The notes below the pieces were generated by a model that was not told the DNA's origin, ran no database searches, and worked only from the letters and a program-made list of their open reading frames with translations. A program made the translations under genes and the position numbers. Shown here in pieces: positions 40,138 through 46,513 of a DNA stretch of 46,513 nucleotides (position 1 is its first letter; every line of letters begins with the position of its first letter). Source of the DNA: JAULZV01 sp032117135. GTDB lineage: Bacteria > Patescibacteriota > Minisyncoccia > Phycocordibacterales > JAACPR01. Location of the stretch: assembly GCA_032117135.1 (NCBI GenBank), contig JAULZV010000020.1, positions 1 to 46,513 of the forward strand, in the 5' to 3' direction.

Positions 40138-41595
40138 TTACTTATCTAACTGGAGAGTTTGGTCAATTCTGATTTGACTGACAAATTCATGGACGTGACT
40201 TACGAGCACCATTGCACCTTCGTATTCGCTCAAGGCTTTGGCGATAACAGGCAGATGTCTAAAGTTAATATGGTTAGTTGGCTCATCAAGAATCAAAAGT
40301 CCCGGCTCCTGCAACACGAGACGTGCAAACGCTACAAGACCTTTTTGTCCTTCAGACAAACTCCCAATTTTTGTTTTCATCATTTCGGCTGTAATCAAAA
40401 AGCTCGCTGCAGTACTTCGAAGTCGATGTTCATCGGGTTCTTTCATAATGTCATAGAGCGACTTGTATACCACATCATCAAAATTAAGTGTCGAAAAATC
40501 TTGCCGATAATATCCCACCCTTACATCACTTTTTATTTTTGCACCTTTTGCCTTGCCTGTCGCAAGTGACTCAAGAAGTGTACTTTTGCCGATACCGTTT
40601 GGACCAGCAAGCAACAAATGCTTACCCTTTTTGAGTGACACATCTGCCTCTTTGGTGACAATCTTATGTGTCTTGGGATTCATTGTAGTGAATGAAGTAA
40701 TAGTCATCAATTCCCCACTCAAGTCAGCTTGAACAGGAATTCTAAAATTACGAATTGTTTTGTCCTCACGCCTCACATCAACTTTAGATTCTTCAAGTTC
40801 TTCAGCTTTTTCACGCATGCGTTTGGCAACCATACGCATTTGTCCTCCTTTATTAGCAAAAAAGTTTGCTTTATCTTTGTTGGCTTGAATTTCTTTTGCG
40901 AGTTGTGCGTTTTTTCGATTTTCTTTTTCGATACGAGCAGTAATTTCTTTAAGTAGATCAAAATAGTTACCGACATATTGTTCTACCTTGCGAGTAAAGA
41001 CGTCCAAATACAACACTCCATCAGTGAATGAGTTAAGAAAATCAGCATCATGGGAAATAACGAGGACTGTCTTATTGTATTGTTTTATAAAATCCGTCAG
41101 ATGCTCGATACCAGCCTTATCAAGATTGTTAGTTGGCTCATCAAGCAACAACACATCAGGGTTTTGAATCAGTGCAGAGGCAAGAAGAAGTCGTGCCTGC
41201 TGGCCACCAGAAAAACTTTTGATAAGTCGGTCATGAGGAGCAACAAGATTAACTGTCTCAAGGACTTGATCAATACGAGGATCAATATCATAGACGACCT
41301 TGTCAAAACAATTTTGAAAAAATTCTCGCACCGTCAATTCGAGCTCATCTCGCGCGATAACTTGCCGAGAGACAGCAATGGTAATTCCATTGACGATATT
41401 AATTTTGCCTTCTTCAGGCTTGAGATCACCGGTAATAAGTTTAAAAATCGTGCTTTTGCCTGCACCGTTTTGACCCATAATAGTGAGTTTGGCACGCTGA
41501 CGCACAATAAAAGACACATCTTCTAAGATGGGCTTATTCACTCCATATTCAAACGAGACCTTCTCAAATCTCACAATAGCTTCAGCCTTCGACAT
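40138..41595 (-). CDS. ABC-F family ATPase (ribosome-associated type)
   Basis: ABC-F proteins lack membrane domains and mostly act on the ribosome. The 485-aa protein has two ABC domains: GQNGAGKSTIFKLI, SFSGGQQARLLLA and LLLDEPTNNLD in the first; GPNGIGKSTLLESLA, SLSEGQKGLVAFA and LLILDEPTNHINF in the second. A Lys/Glu-rich linker of about 80 residues joins them. The start at 41595 (MSKAEAIVRFEKVSFEYG) fits the family, and an extended -10-like TGGTACGGT lies 6 nt upstream. Whether it is EttA-, Uup- or YdiF-like is not clear from sequence. Confidence 0.92.
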   Translation of the reverse strand: MSKAEAIVRFEKVSFEYGVNKPILEDVSFIVRQRAKLTIMGQNGAGKSTIFKLITGDLKPEEGKINIVNGITIAVSRQVIARDELELTVREFFQNCFDKVVYDIDPRIDQVLETVNLVAPHDRLIKSFSGGQQARLLLASALIQNPDVLLLDEPTNNLDKAGIEHLTDFIKQYNKTVLVISHDADFLNSFTDGVLYLDVFTRKVEQYVGNYFDLLKEITARIEKENRKNAQLAKEIQANKDKANFFANKGGQMRMVAKRMREKAEELEESKVDVRREDKTIRNFRIPVQADLSGELMTITSFTTMNPKTHKIVTKEADVSLKKGKHLLLAGPNGIGKSTLLESLATGKAKGAKIKSDVRVGYYRQDFSTLNFDDVVYKSLYDIMKEPDEHRLRSTAASFLITAEMMKTKIGSLSEGQKGLVAFARLVLQEPGLLILDEPTNHINFRHLPVIAKALSEYEGAMVLVSHVHEFVSQIRIDQTLQLDK

Positions 41596-41639
41596 CGCAT
41601 TACCGTACCACACAAAACGATTTTTGCCTATTTTTTCAT

Positions 41640-41661
41640 ACTTCTACAGTACTATAGAAGT
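41640..41661. repeat. Hairpin between the tiny basic gene and ABC-F
   Basis: ACTTCTA (41640-41646) and TAGAAGT (41655-41661) pair around an 8-nt loop. It may end the short transcript from 41795 but lacks a T-run on the minus strand. Confidence 0.3.
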
Positions 41662-41729
41662 TACATTTCAAAAGATAATAATCAATTTTTATATACGTGG
41701 ATATTGCGCCTTAAAACATAATCTGAAGA

Positions 41730-41795
41730 TTATTTTGCAGCTTTGTCTTGTTTGGGTTTCTTTTTTTCTTTTCGTTTATCTTGTCCTTTTGCCAT
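41730..41795 (-). CDS. Tiny basic protein, 21 aa
   Basis: The frame starts MAKGQDKRKEKKKPKQ and ends after 21 residues; more than half are Lys, Arg, Gln or Glu. I recall similar short MAKGxD-Lys-rich proteins being annotated across bacteria without function; they could bind RNA or DNA. A TATAAC box lies 9 nt before the ATG. A related sequence begins at the right edge of the window (46501). It lies between the 89-aa membrane gene and ABC-F. It is too short for routine gene prediction, so confidence is moderate. Confidence 0.45.
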   Translation of the reverse strand: MAKGQDKRKEKKKPKQDKAAK

Positions 41796-41881
41796 AGTAT
41801 GTATGTTATATATAAATTTGTACCCACATCTCTATTTTCTCTCTCCTGTATCTAAAGTAAAGGTGGCCTGTTGATAAGTCC

Positions 41882-42142
41882 TTATTGTAACCTTGCTCGC
41901 TCGAATGCATCAAGTATTGTTGCCACAATATCTTCAAGTCCCGGAAGTAATCCAAGGAGACCAAGAAGAGTTCCTCCAAGTAATACAAGAAGTGTCGCAC
42001 CGACGATAATCCCCGCTCCACGCAACATTCCTCCGACAAACATAGGTAGCGCGGTAAAATATTTTGAGTGATCCTTCAGACCCTTTCGTAAATTACGAAG
42101 TTCTTTGACGACTGCTCGCTCACCTTTGTTGTCTGATTGCAT
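41882..42142 (-). CDS. Small membrane protein, DUF5665-like
   Basis: From the ATG at 42142 the protein is 86 aa with a soluble start that includes VVKELRNLRKGLKDHSKYF, and one or two hydrophobic helices (MLRGAGIIVGATLLVLLGGTLLGLLG). The arrangement fits DUF5665, a small membrane family of unknown function common in Patescibacteria. An upstream ATG at 42151 is possible, but a TACTAT box 7 nt before 42142 favours the shorter form. It is close to a second small membrane gene on the same strand. Confidence 0.6.
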   Translation of the reverse strand: MQSDNKGERAVVKELRNLRKGLKDHSKYFTALPMFVGGMLRGAGIIVGATLLVLLGGTLLGLLGLLPGLEDIVATILDAFERARLQ

Positions 42143-42181
42143 ATCATACATAGTAACACACCAGTGATTATATTTTTTAAA

Positions 42182-42463
42182 TTAATTCACATCTTTTTGA
42201 TGAGATCTCAAAAATTTGAATAAACTACCAGTAAAGAGAAGTGTCAAAATTCCCAGCAACAAAAGAAGTGATGGATGTTCGTTGAATGGCCAAATACCAA
42301 CAATGATAGCTTCGAATCCCTTAAGAGATGCAATCGAACCAAATATAACAAGAAAAGAAAAAATAAGTGGATACTGAGCGAGAACACTTCTTGATTTTTG
42401 ACCCATGTATTCGTTTGTATCACGTGTGTACTTTTCGAGAGTGTCGAGATGTTTTTTGAGCAT
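42182..42463 (-). CDS. Small two-helix membrane protein, 93 aa
   Basis: The 93-aa protein has a charged start (KKHLDTLEKYTRDTNEYMGQ), a first helix around YPLIFSFLVIFGSIASLKG, and a second around LLLLLGILTLLFTGSLFKFL, ending with a charged tail. I recognise no named family. TAAAAT lies exactly 6 nt before the ATG, the leaderless pattern, which supports it as a real gene. The next gene downstream (42142) also encodes a small membrane protein. Confidence 0.65.
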   Translation of the reverse strand: MLKKHLDTLEKYTRDTNEYMGQKSRSVLAQYPLIFSFLVIFGSIASLKGFEAIIVGIWPFNEHPSLLLLLGILTLLFTGSLFKFLRSHQKDVN

Positions 42464-42469
42464 GAGATA

Positions 42470-42475
42470 ATTTTA
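42470..42475 (-). promoter_or_regulatory. -10 box TAAAAT, leaderless promoter of the 93-aa protein
   Basis: TAAAAT, 6 nt, ATG at 42463. Confidence 0.45.
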
Positions 42476-42618
42476 TATTGTTTTTGAGTGTGACACAAAT
42501 CGTACAGATAATATATTTCTTGGATTACAAGAAATATATTGAATACAATTTCAAGTTCATATATTAACCACGACGCTTTCTTATAATTTAGTAACAATCT
42601 TCTTCAGTATTTTAAAGT

Positions 42619-42647
42619 TTGACAACAATAATTTACAATGATATAAA
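42619..42647 (+). promoter_or_regulatory. Promoter of the 42657 gene, TTGACA-17-TATAAA
   Basis: A consensus -35 (42619-42624) and TATAAA (42642-42647) have the ideal 17-nt spacing; the ATG follows 9 nt later. Confidence 0.7.
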
Positions 42648-42656
42648 AATCATGGT

Positions 42657-43136
42657 ATGAGCACATCATCAACTACCCATCCGTCCCCGCGTCCCAAGAC
42701 GCATCTTTTTAACCTCAAACCATTCGTCGCATGGCTCAAAAGGCTCTGTACCAAGCATCAACCACCAGATCCACTTATTATGGAGTTGGTCATCACACCA
42801 GGCATGACTCGAAAAGAATTCACTCAGCTCGTCGCAGCCTGCTTTGTCGGGGTTGATCGTCCAGAAAAATCTTTTGCTCCAGGGATCAAAATTTTTAATT
42901 CCCTTGATCCTCATCTCATCAATCTCTACTGGGGTGGCAGACCTCACACTATGATATTTGGTGTACGATTCCGTGGGGAATATCATTATCCTGTCGAGAT
43001 CACTCTTCACCCGGAGACCAGCAAATTTCTTCACGGGGCATATCGAGCAATCGACACTAATGATTTCACGGACTTCGTAGGAACGCACACTCTCAACATG
43101 ACACCCTTGAAATGTCGATTCTCTATTGGTACATAA
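42657..43136 (+). CDS. Orphan protein of unknown function, 159 aa
   Basis: I recognise no family. The protein begins MSTSSTTHPSPRPKTH, a Ser/Thr/Pro/His-rich leader, then a basic helix (KPFVAWLKRLCTKH) and a compact alpha/beta region with LVITPGMTRKEFTQLVAACF, ending with FSIGT. Its first 11 coding bases and the style of its leader match the orphan gene at 44399. It is monocistronic on the plus strand, with a consensus promoter and a strong terminator, and looks richer in GC than the minus-strand genes. Confidence 0.65.
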   Translation: MSTSSTTHPSPRPKTHLFNLKPFVAWLKRLCTKHQPPDPLIMELVITPGMTRKEFTQLVAACFVGVDRPEKSFAPGIKIFNSLDPHLINLYWGGRPHTMIFGVRFRGEYHYPVEITLHPETSKFLHGAYRAIDTNDFTDFVGTHTLNMTPLKCRFSIGT

Positions 43137-43182
43137 TTACAATGTACCACGGAGAGAACCTAGATCCTCCTCCAACACAACC

Positions 43183-43220
43183 CACCCCTCCAAGAGCAAT
43201 CTTGCGCAGGGGTGTTTTAT
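43183..43220 (+). terminator. Strong two-step intrinsic terminator after the 42657 gene
   Basis: CACCCCT/AGGGGTG form the outer stem, CAAGA/TCTTG the inner stem, capped by the stable tetraloop GCAA and followed by TTTTATT. Confidence 0.8.
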
Positions 43221-43242
43221 TAGAATGAAAGAGCGTCATATG

Positions 43243-44298
43243 TTATTTTAAAAGTAAATCAGACAACGCAGACCGTACATAATTAATACCGTCCGGGTTT
43301 TCGGGTCGCTTGGGATGTACTCGATTTGAAAGCAAAACACATGCGCTCATCTTGAGAGGATCAATCAGTACATGACATCCTGTATACCCACGCTTACCAA
43401 CTGCATGACCAGATGCATGAGCACCCATAAACCGTGGATCGCTCATTTCCCATCCAAATCCTGACGAAGCATCTTGTTGTGAGACCTGATCAGTCATCAT
43501 CTCTCTCACCATCTGCTCAGAAAAATATCTCTTTTTATCAATCTCTCCTTTTTGGAGTAGCATTTCACAAAAACGAAGAAGGTCGGGCGTAGTTGAAAAT
43601 AATCCTGCAATACCAACTGGACGCGTCGTACCTAATACATAGCTACTTTCATCGTGTACTTCTCCATGGAGCGTTTTTCCTCTCCACTCATCAAATTCGG
43701 TTGGAGCAATTTCTTCTAACGAAAAATTTTTAAGAGGAAAAAACGTAGTTCGATTCATCCCGAGTGGTCCAAAGAACATTTCTTGAGCTACTTCATCGAT
43801 ACCTTTTCCGGTAATACGCTCGATCACTTTGGTCGTAAGGAGTGATGTGGCTCCAACATATATATAATTTGTTCCCGGAGGATATTTGAGTGTAGCCTCT
43901 ACAACTGTTTTGACTATTTCATCAGGACTCATTTCTTTCATTGAAGACATCCCAGGCAAAACCATATCAAGTGTATAGGTAAGTAAATGAAAAAGTGTCA
44001 CACCTCTCTTATCTTCAGATGTATCAAATTCAGGAATAAACAAATAGACAGGATCGCTTATCTGTACGACACCATCATCGATGAGTTTGATAAGTATCGA
44101 AGATGTAGGGATTGTTTTTGTAACTGATGCAATATCATACAACGTATCTTGAGTGACGTGTGGTGTCGTTTTTTGATATCCATGTTGCCCAAATGCCATA
44201 ATGTGCTTCTCACCATTCTTAATCCATCCAACGGTACATCCGGGAAATATCTTATCCTCAATAGCTCTATGCATCAGTAGTGAAATTTGTTCTTTCAT
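43243..44298 (-). CDS. Serine beta-lactamase-like protein (class C / esterase type)
   Basis: The family contains AmpC, D-peptidases and esterases. The 351-aa protein has the nucleophile motif S58-V-T-K61 (YDIASVTKT) and a C-terminal GKRGYTGCHVLIDP that stands where HTG/KTG normally is. At the Tyr motif the sequence is YVGA (Y148) instead of YxN, so Asn is replaced by Gly. No signal peptide is evident, so it may act in the cytoplasm. A resistance role cannot be assumed; esterase or peptidase activity is as likely. TATATT lies 6 nt before the ATG at 44298. Confidence 0.85.
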   Translation of the reverse strand: MKEQISLLMHRAIEDKIFPGCTVGWIKNGEKHIMAFGQHGYQKTTPHVTQDTLYDIASVTKTIPTSSILIKLIDDGVVQISDPVYLFIPEFDTSEDKRGVTLFHLLTYTLDMVLPGMSSMKEMSPDEIVKTVVEATLKYPPGTNYIYVGATSLLTTKVIERITGKGIDEVAQEMFFGPLGMNRTTFFPLKNFSLEEIAPTEFDEWRGKTLHGEVHDESSYVLGTTRPVGIAGLFSTTPDLLRFCEMLLQKGEIDKKRYFSEQMVREMMTDQVSQQDASSGFGWEMSDPRFMGAHASGHAVGKRGYTGCHVLIDPLKMSACVLLSNRVHPKRPENPDGINYVRSALSDLLLK

Positions 44299-44304
44299 AT
44301 GCAA

Positions 44305-44310
44305 AATATA
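44305..44310 (-). promoter_or_regulatory. -10 box TATATT, leaderless promoter of the beta-lactamase-like gene
   Basis: TATATT, 6 nt, ATG at 44298; favours this ATG over the TTG at 44304. Confidence 0.5.
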
Positions 44311-44359
44311 TCACAAAGAATTTTGTACTCAAAGAAAGAGTCATGTCGAACCGTTTATC

Positions 44360-44388
44360 TTGTCATACTCATGTAAAAGTGGTATATC
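44360..44388 (+). promoter_or_regulatory. Promoter of the 44399 gene, TTGTCA-17-TATATC
   Basis: -35 TTGTCA (44360-44365) and -10 TATATC (44383-44388) with 17-nt spacing; ATG 10 nt later at 44399. Confidence 0.5.
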
Positions 44389-44398
44389 CTTAAATGAA

Positions 44399-44818
44399 AT
44401 GAGCACATCTACCCAACCACCCCACCCTCCAAGAGGATCGAGATTGACAGAGAATGGTCTGTATTGCTTCGTGATTACCAAGCACACTCAAAAGATTGAT
44501 TTTGTCAGAGCAGTCGCCCTGTATTACACTCCTCTGCCAGACAGTCAACCAGAGGATGAGTCGACTCCTCTTGCTCAGAATGGGCATTTGGATATCTATT
44601 CTCTCAATTTCGTCGACTTCTCCGGTGAGGGTATCGTCCTTTTGTTTGAAGACGGTATCAATGGCATGTATATCCAAATCAATCCTGAAGCAATTGCCGA
44701 GCTCAAACAAATTCTGGATTACATCAATACTCCAAATGATCAAAAGCCAAATCAACCTCAGGAATACGAAATTGATTTAAGAGCACGGCACTTCAAACCT
44801 TATTCGTTTTCATGCTAA
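44399..44818 (+). CDS. Orphan protein of unknown function, 139 aa
   Basis: I recognise no family. From the ATG at 44399 the protein starts MSTSTQPPHPPRGSRL, a Pro-rich leader like that of the 42657 gene, then a small alpha/beta domain (YCFVITKHTQKIDFVRAVAL; IYSLNFVDFSGEGIVLLFED; IAELKQILDYINT) and a charged tail. The open frame extends much further upstream (to 44201) but that overlaps the divergent beta-lactamase-like gene and its promoter. It is monocistronic and ends at a perfect palindromic terminator. Confidence 0.65.
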   Translation: MSTSTQPPHPPRGSRLTENGLYCFVITKHTQKIDFVRAVALYYTPLPDSQPEDESTPLAQNGHLDIYSLNFVDFSGEGIVLLFEDGINGMYIQINPEAIAELKQILDYINTPNDQKPNQPQEYEIDLRARHFKPYSFSC

Positions 44819-44874
44819 TTCGATCGATACATCTTGGATTCGATCGACCCATCCTTCAAGGTCCGCTCTTCACG

Positions 44875-44899
44875 CCCCGCGCATATGCGCGGGGTTTTT
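44875..44899 (+). terminator. Perfect palindromic terminator, overlaps the photolyase stop codon
   Basis: CCCCGCGCATATGCGCGGGG is a perfect 20-nt palindrome followed by TTTTT. The T-run includes two bases of the stop codon (44898-44900) of the converging photolyase-like gene. Confidence 0.88.
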
Positions 44900-46343
44900 A
44901 ATGGATATACTTTTTTGCAATACTGAGATACTTTTGTTTCTTTTGTTCATCCATCTTGTCAAAAATTCGAGGCATCATTGAAAGCCTGTGGTTACTAGAG
45001 AAAAAATCATAATGAGTAGAAATAAAATTCCAATAGAGAGCAGTCCATGTTTCTTCCCACTCGCCACGAGGATAGTCAGACATTTTTTTGATGTAATTAC
45101 TTCCAGAGATATATGGCTTGGTAGCAAACAAACCACCGTCAGCAAATTGACTCATTGCATACACATTAGGAACCATAACCCAATCATATGCATCAACATA
45201 CAGAGCCATAAACCATCGATACACTTCATCTGGATGTATCTGACTGAGCAACATAAAATTTCCAAGCACCATCAGTCTGTCTATGTGATGTGTATACCCA
45301 TACCGAAGTGCTTTTTTGATTGCAGTATCTACGGGAATAATTCCAGTTTCTCCTGTCCAAAAGTTTTGAGGTAACTTACGCGTATGCTTCCAGAAGTTTG
45401 TGCCTCGCATACTCACATGATCACATTCGTATGCAGCTCGCACAAATTCTCGCCATCCGATAATTTGTCGGACAAATCCTTCGAGAGAATTCAGGGGTGT
45501 ATTATGAATATCTGCATACCGTATCGCACTATCGATTACCTGCTGAGGTTCTAATAATCCAACATTCAAAAGTGGTGACAAGGTAGAATGAAATAATCGA
45601 ACATCTTGAGTTGTTATAGCGTCTTCATATGAACCAAAATCTGCAAAACGATCTTTCAAAAAATCCTGCAGAAAATCCTCAGCCGTGGCGTAAGTATACG
45701 GAATCCAACACCCAACATCTCCGTATTTGTCTGTATCTACCGTATCTAACCATTCTTGCATCTGTATGAGGTCAAAATTTTGCTCTACAATAATATCCTC
45801 AGGCAGTTGTAAATTTTTGGGGATTTTTTTGCGATTATCCTGATCAAAACTCCATTTCCCACCTACAGGAGTGCCGTCTTCATTACATAATATCTGTTTG
45901 TCTTGGCGAATTTTTTTGTAAAACTGAGCCATACTTTTTTTGGAGGCGAGGTATCGATGCGTTGCATCTTCTTTGGAAAGTATAAACAAAGGTGATTCAT
46001 ACCACACTCTTTTTATATTAGATTGAACAATAGCTTTTTCGAGATAATAGTCTGTTGTATCTACAATATGCATCGTTTGTACCCCTTCTTTTTGAAGATA
46101 CTGGAACACATCTTTTGTATGAGGATATGTTTTGAGTGTGAGACGAACGATTATGTGTCCTTCTTTCTCTAATTGTTTTTGATAGGCATCAAGACTTAAT
46201 TTATGAAATATTAATTTTTGAGTATGTATTGGGTTGTATGACAATATCAACGATTCTTCTACCAAAATTATTGTTCGCCCTTTTTTGATGGCTGGTGATT
46301 GTTTAAATAATTGATGAGGATATATGACAGTTACTTCGTTCAT
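44898..46343 (-). CDS. Cryptochrome/photolyase-like protein (DPRP/FeS-BCP type) without cluster cysteines
   Basis: The family repairs (6-4) photoproducts or acts as a light sensor, using FAD, and normally holds a 4Fe-4S cluster. The 481-aa protein has the N-terminal antenna-type fold (VTVIYPHQLF) and the FAD/catalytic helical domain: HHIDRLMVLGNFMLLSQIHP, WFMALYVDAYDWVMVPN, FADGGLFATKPYISGSNYI. In homologs the segment after KKMSDY carries cluster cysteines (CxxC followed by C); here residues 425-434 (PRGEWEETWT) contain none. So either the cluster is lost or another arrangement is used. A TACAAA box sits 6 nt, and TATAAT 11 nt, before the ATG. Confidence 0.85.
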   Translation of the reverse strand: MNEVTVIYPHQLFKQSPAIKKGRTIILVEESLILSYNPIHTQKLIFHKLSLDAYQKQLEKEGHIIVRLTLKTYPHTKDVFQYLQKEGVQTMHIVDTTDYYLEKAIVQSNIKRVWYESPLFILSKEDATHRYLASKKSMAQFYKKIRQDKQILCNEDGTPVGGKWSFDQDNRKKIPKNLQLPEDIIVEQNFDLIQMQEWLDTVDTDKYGDVGCWIPYTYATAEDFLQDFLKDRFADFGSYEDAITTQDVRLFHSTLSPLLNVGLLEPQQVIDSAIRYADIHNTPLNSLEGFVRQIIGWREFVRAAYECDHVSMRGTNFWKHTRKLPQNFWTGETGIIPVDTAIKKALRYGYTHHIDRLMVLGNFMLLSQIHPDEVYRWFMALYVDAYDWVMVPNVYAMSQFADGGLFATKPYISGSNYIKKMSDYPRGEWEETWTALYWNFISTHYDFFSSNHRLSMMPRIFDKMDEQKKQKYLSIAKKYIH

Positions 46344-46400
46344 GATGGTTTTGTATTATATTACGATACCACACAAGAAGATGTTTAGAAATGACCTCCT

Positions 46401-46433
46401 CCCCGGCCTCTCGCTCCGCTTCGACCGGGGTTT
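46401..46433 (+). other. GC-rich hairpin near the right edge
   Basis: CCCCGG (46401-46406) and CCGGGG (46425-46430) enclose a GC-rich loop and are followed by TTT. It resembles a plus-strand terminator, but I see no gene in front of it on the plus strand. Confidence 0.4.
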
Positions 46434-46480
46434 CCAACATGGCATGAAAATTCTAATCGAACAATCGGGCGTTTTTTGGT

Positions 46481-46501
46481 TTATCTTTTTTGCCTTGCCA
46501 T
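46481..46501 (-). pseudogene. Short or frameshifted relative of the 41730 basic protein
   Basis: Starting at the ATG at 46501, the frame reads only 6 codons. The DNA (ACATAC, one base, ATGGCAA, then a Lys-rich stretch with GATAAACC) closely parallels the start of the 41795 gene. In another frame the sequence reads GKKDKPKNA, so an indel could have broken it. The window ends 12 bases upstream, so the promoter is not visible. Confidence 0.3.
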
Positions 46502-46513
46502 TGTATGTACTGT

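Noticed and set aside
41050..41526. 158-aa plus-strand ORF inside the ABC-F gene
   Set aside because: It is antisense to the conserved Walker and signature motifs of ABC-F; composition is that of a shadow frame.
44201..44398. N-terminal extension of the 44399 gene by 66 residues
   Set aside because: It overlaps the divergent beta-lactamase-like gene and its promoter, and the extension is Cys/Ser-rich shadow sequence; the promoter points to 44399.

Overview
The window looks like a stretch of a Patescibacteria (CPR) chromosome, most likely Parcubacteria/Paceibacteria-like. The basis is gene content and style: AT-rich, tightly packed minus-strand operons, reduced housekeeping proteins (AlaRS without its C-terminal region, GluRS with a shortened insert, short uL13, zinc-finger-less DnaJ), many tiny membrane proteins, and surface/pilus-like proteins beside translation genes. 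Genes use the standard bacterial code: YchF ends at a TGA exactly where the family ends. No rRNA, tRNA or CRISPR array was seen. Taxonomy is inferred; no marker search was possible.

Layout. 1-1580 is an accessory edge: the first codons of an IS30-like transposase, two plus-strand orphan genes and a non-coding block of repeats and hairpins. 1581-8830 holds a BaiN-like flavoprotein, a TVP38/VTT membrane protein, a small membrane protein, the murG-gltX-M23 hydrolase operon, an EVE-domain protein and a TspO lacking its first helix. 8833-14820 is an envelope/chromosome block: YgjP-like peptidase, CapA-like phosphatase, FtsW, MraY, a DacA-like protein, ScpB and ScpA. 14836-26165 carries trpS, a membrane protein, grpE-dnaK-dnaJ, then rpsI, rplM, rplQ, rpoA, rpsD, rpsK, rpsM, infA, and a PilM-like plus baseplate-J-like pair directly upstream of infA. 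26189-36135 holds alaS, an ATP-cone nuclease, a secreted protein, mnmA, mltG, a conjugation-type membrane protein, a sigma-region-4/HARE-HTH regulator and leuS. 36200-46513 is mixed: ychF, a second MltG, msrB, an ABC-F ATPase, small membrane proteins, a serine beta-lactamase-like protein and a photolyase-like protein, interspersed with plus-strand orphans.

Two patterns span the window. First, many minus-strand genes (and the plus-strand gene at 818) have a -10 hexamer (TATACT/TATAAT type) exactly 6 nt before the ATG and no Shine-Dalgarno sequence, which predicts leaderless mRNAs; several of these promoters sit inside apparent operons and overlap the stop codon of the gene before. Second, plus-strand orphan genes (112-639, 36202-36561, 36842-37015, 42657-43136, 44399-44818) look richer in GC, are monocistronic, and mostly carry strong intrinsic terminators, unlike the host operons. 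One of them (36842) has the only perfect AAGGAGGT seen, in front of an ACG codon instead of ATG. These orphans are the best candidates for undescribed biology here.

Other notable items are a photolyase of the FeS-BCP type that appears to have lost its cluster cysteines, an ATP-cone/PD-(D/E)xK nuclease next to alaS, a sigma-region-4 protein fused to two HARE-type winged helices, and two divergent MltG paralogs.
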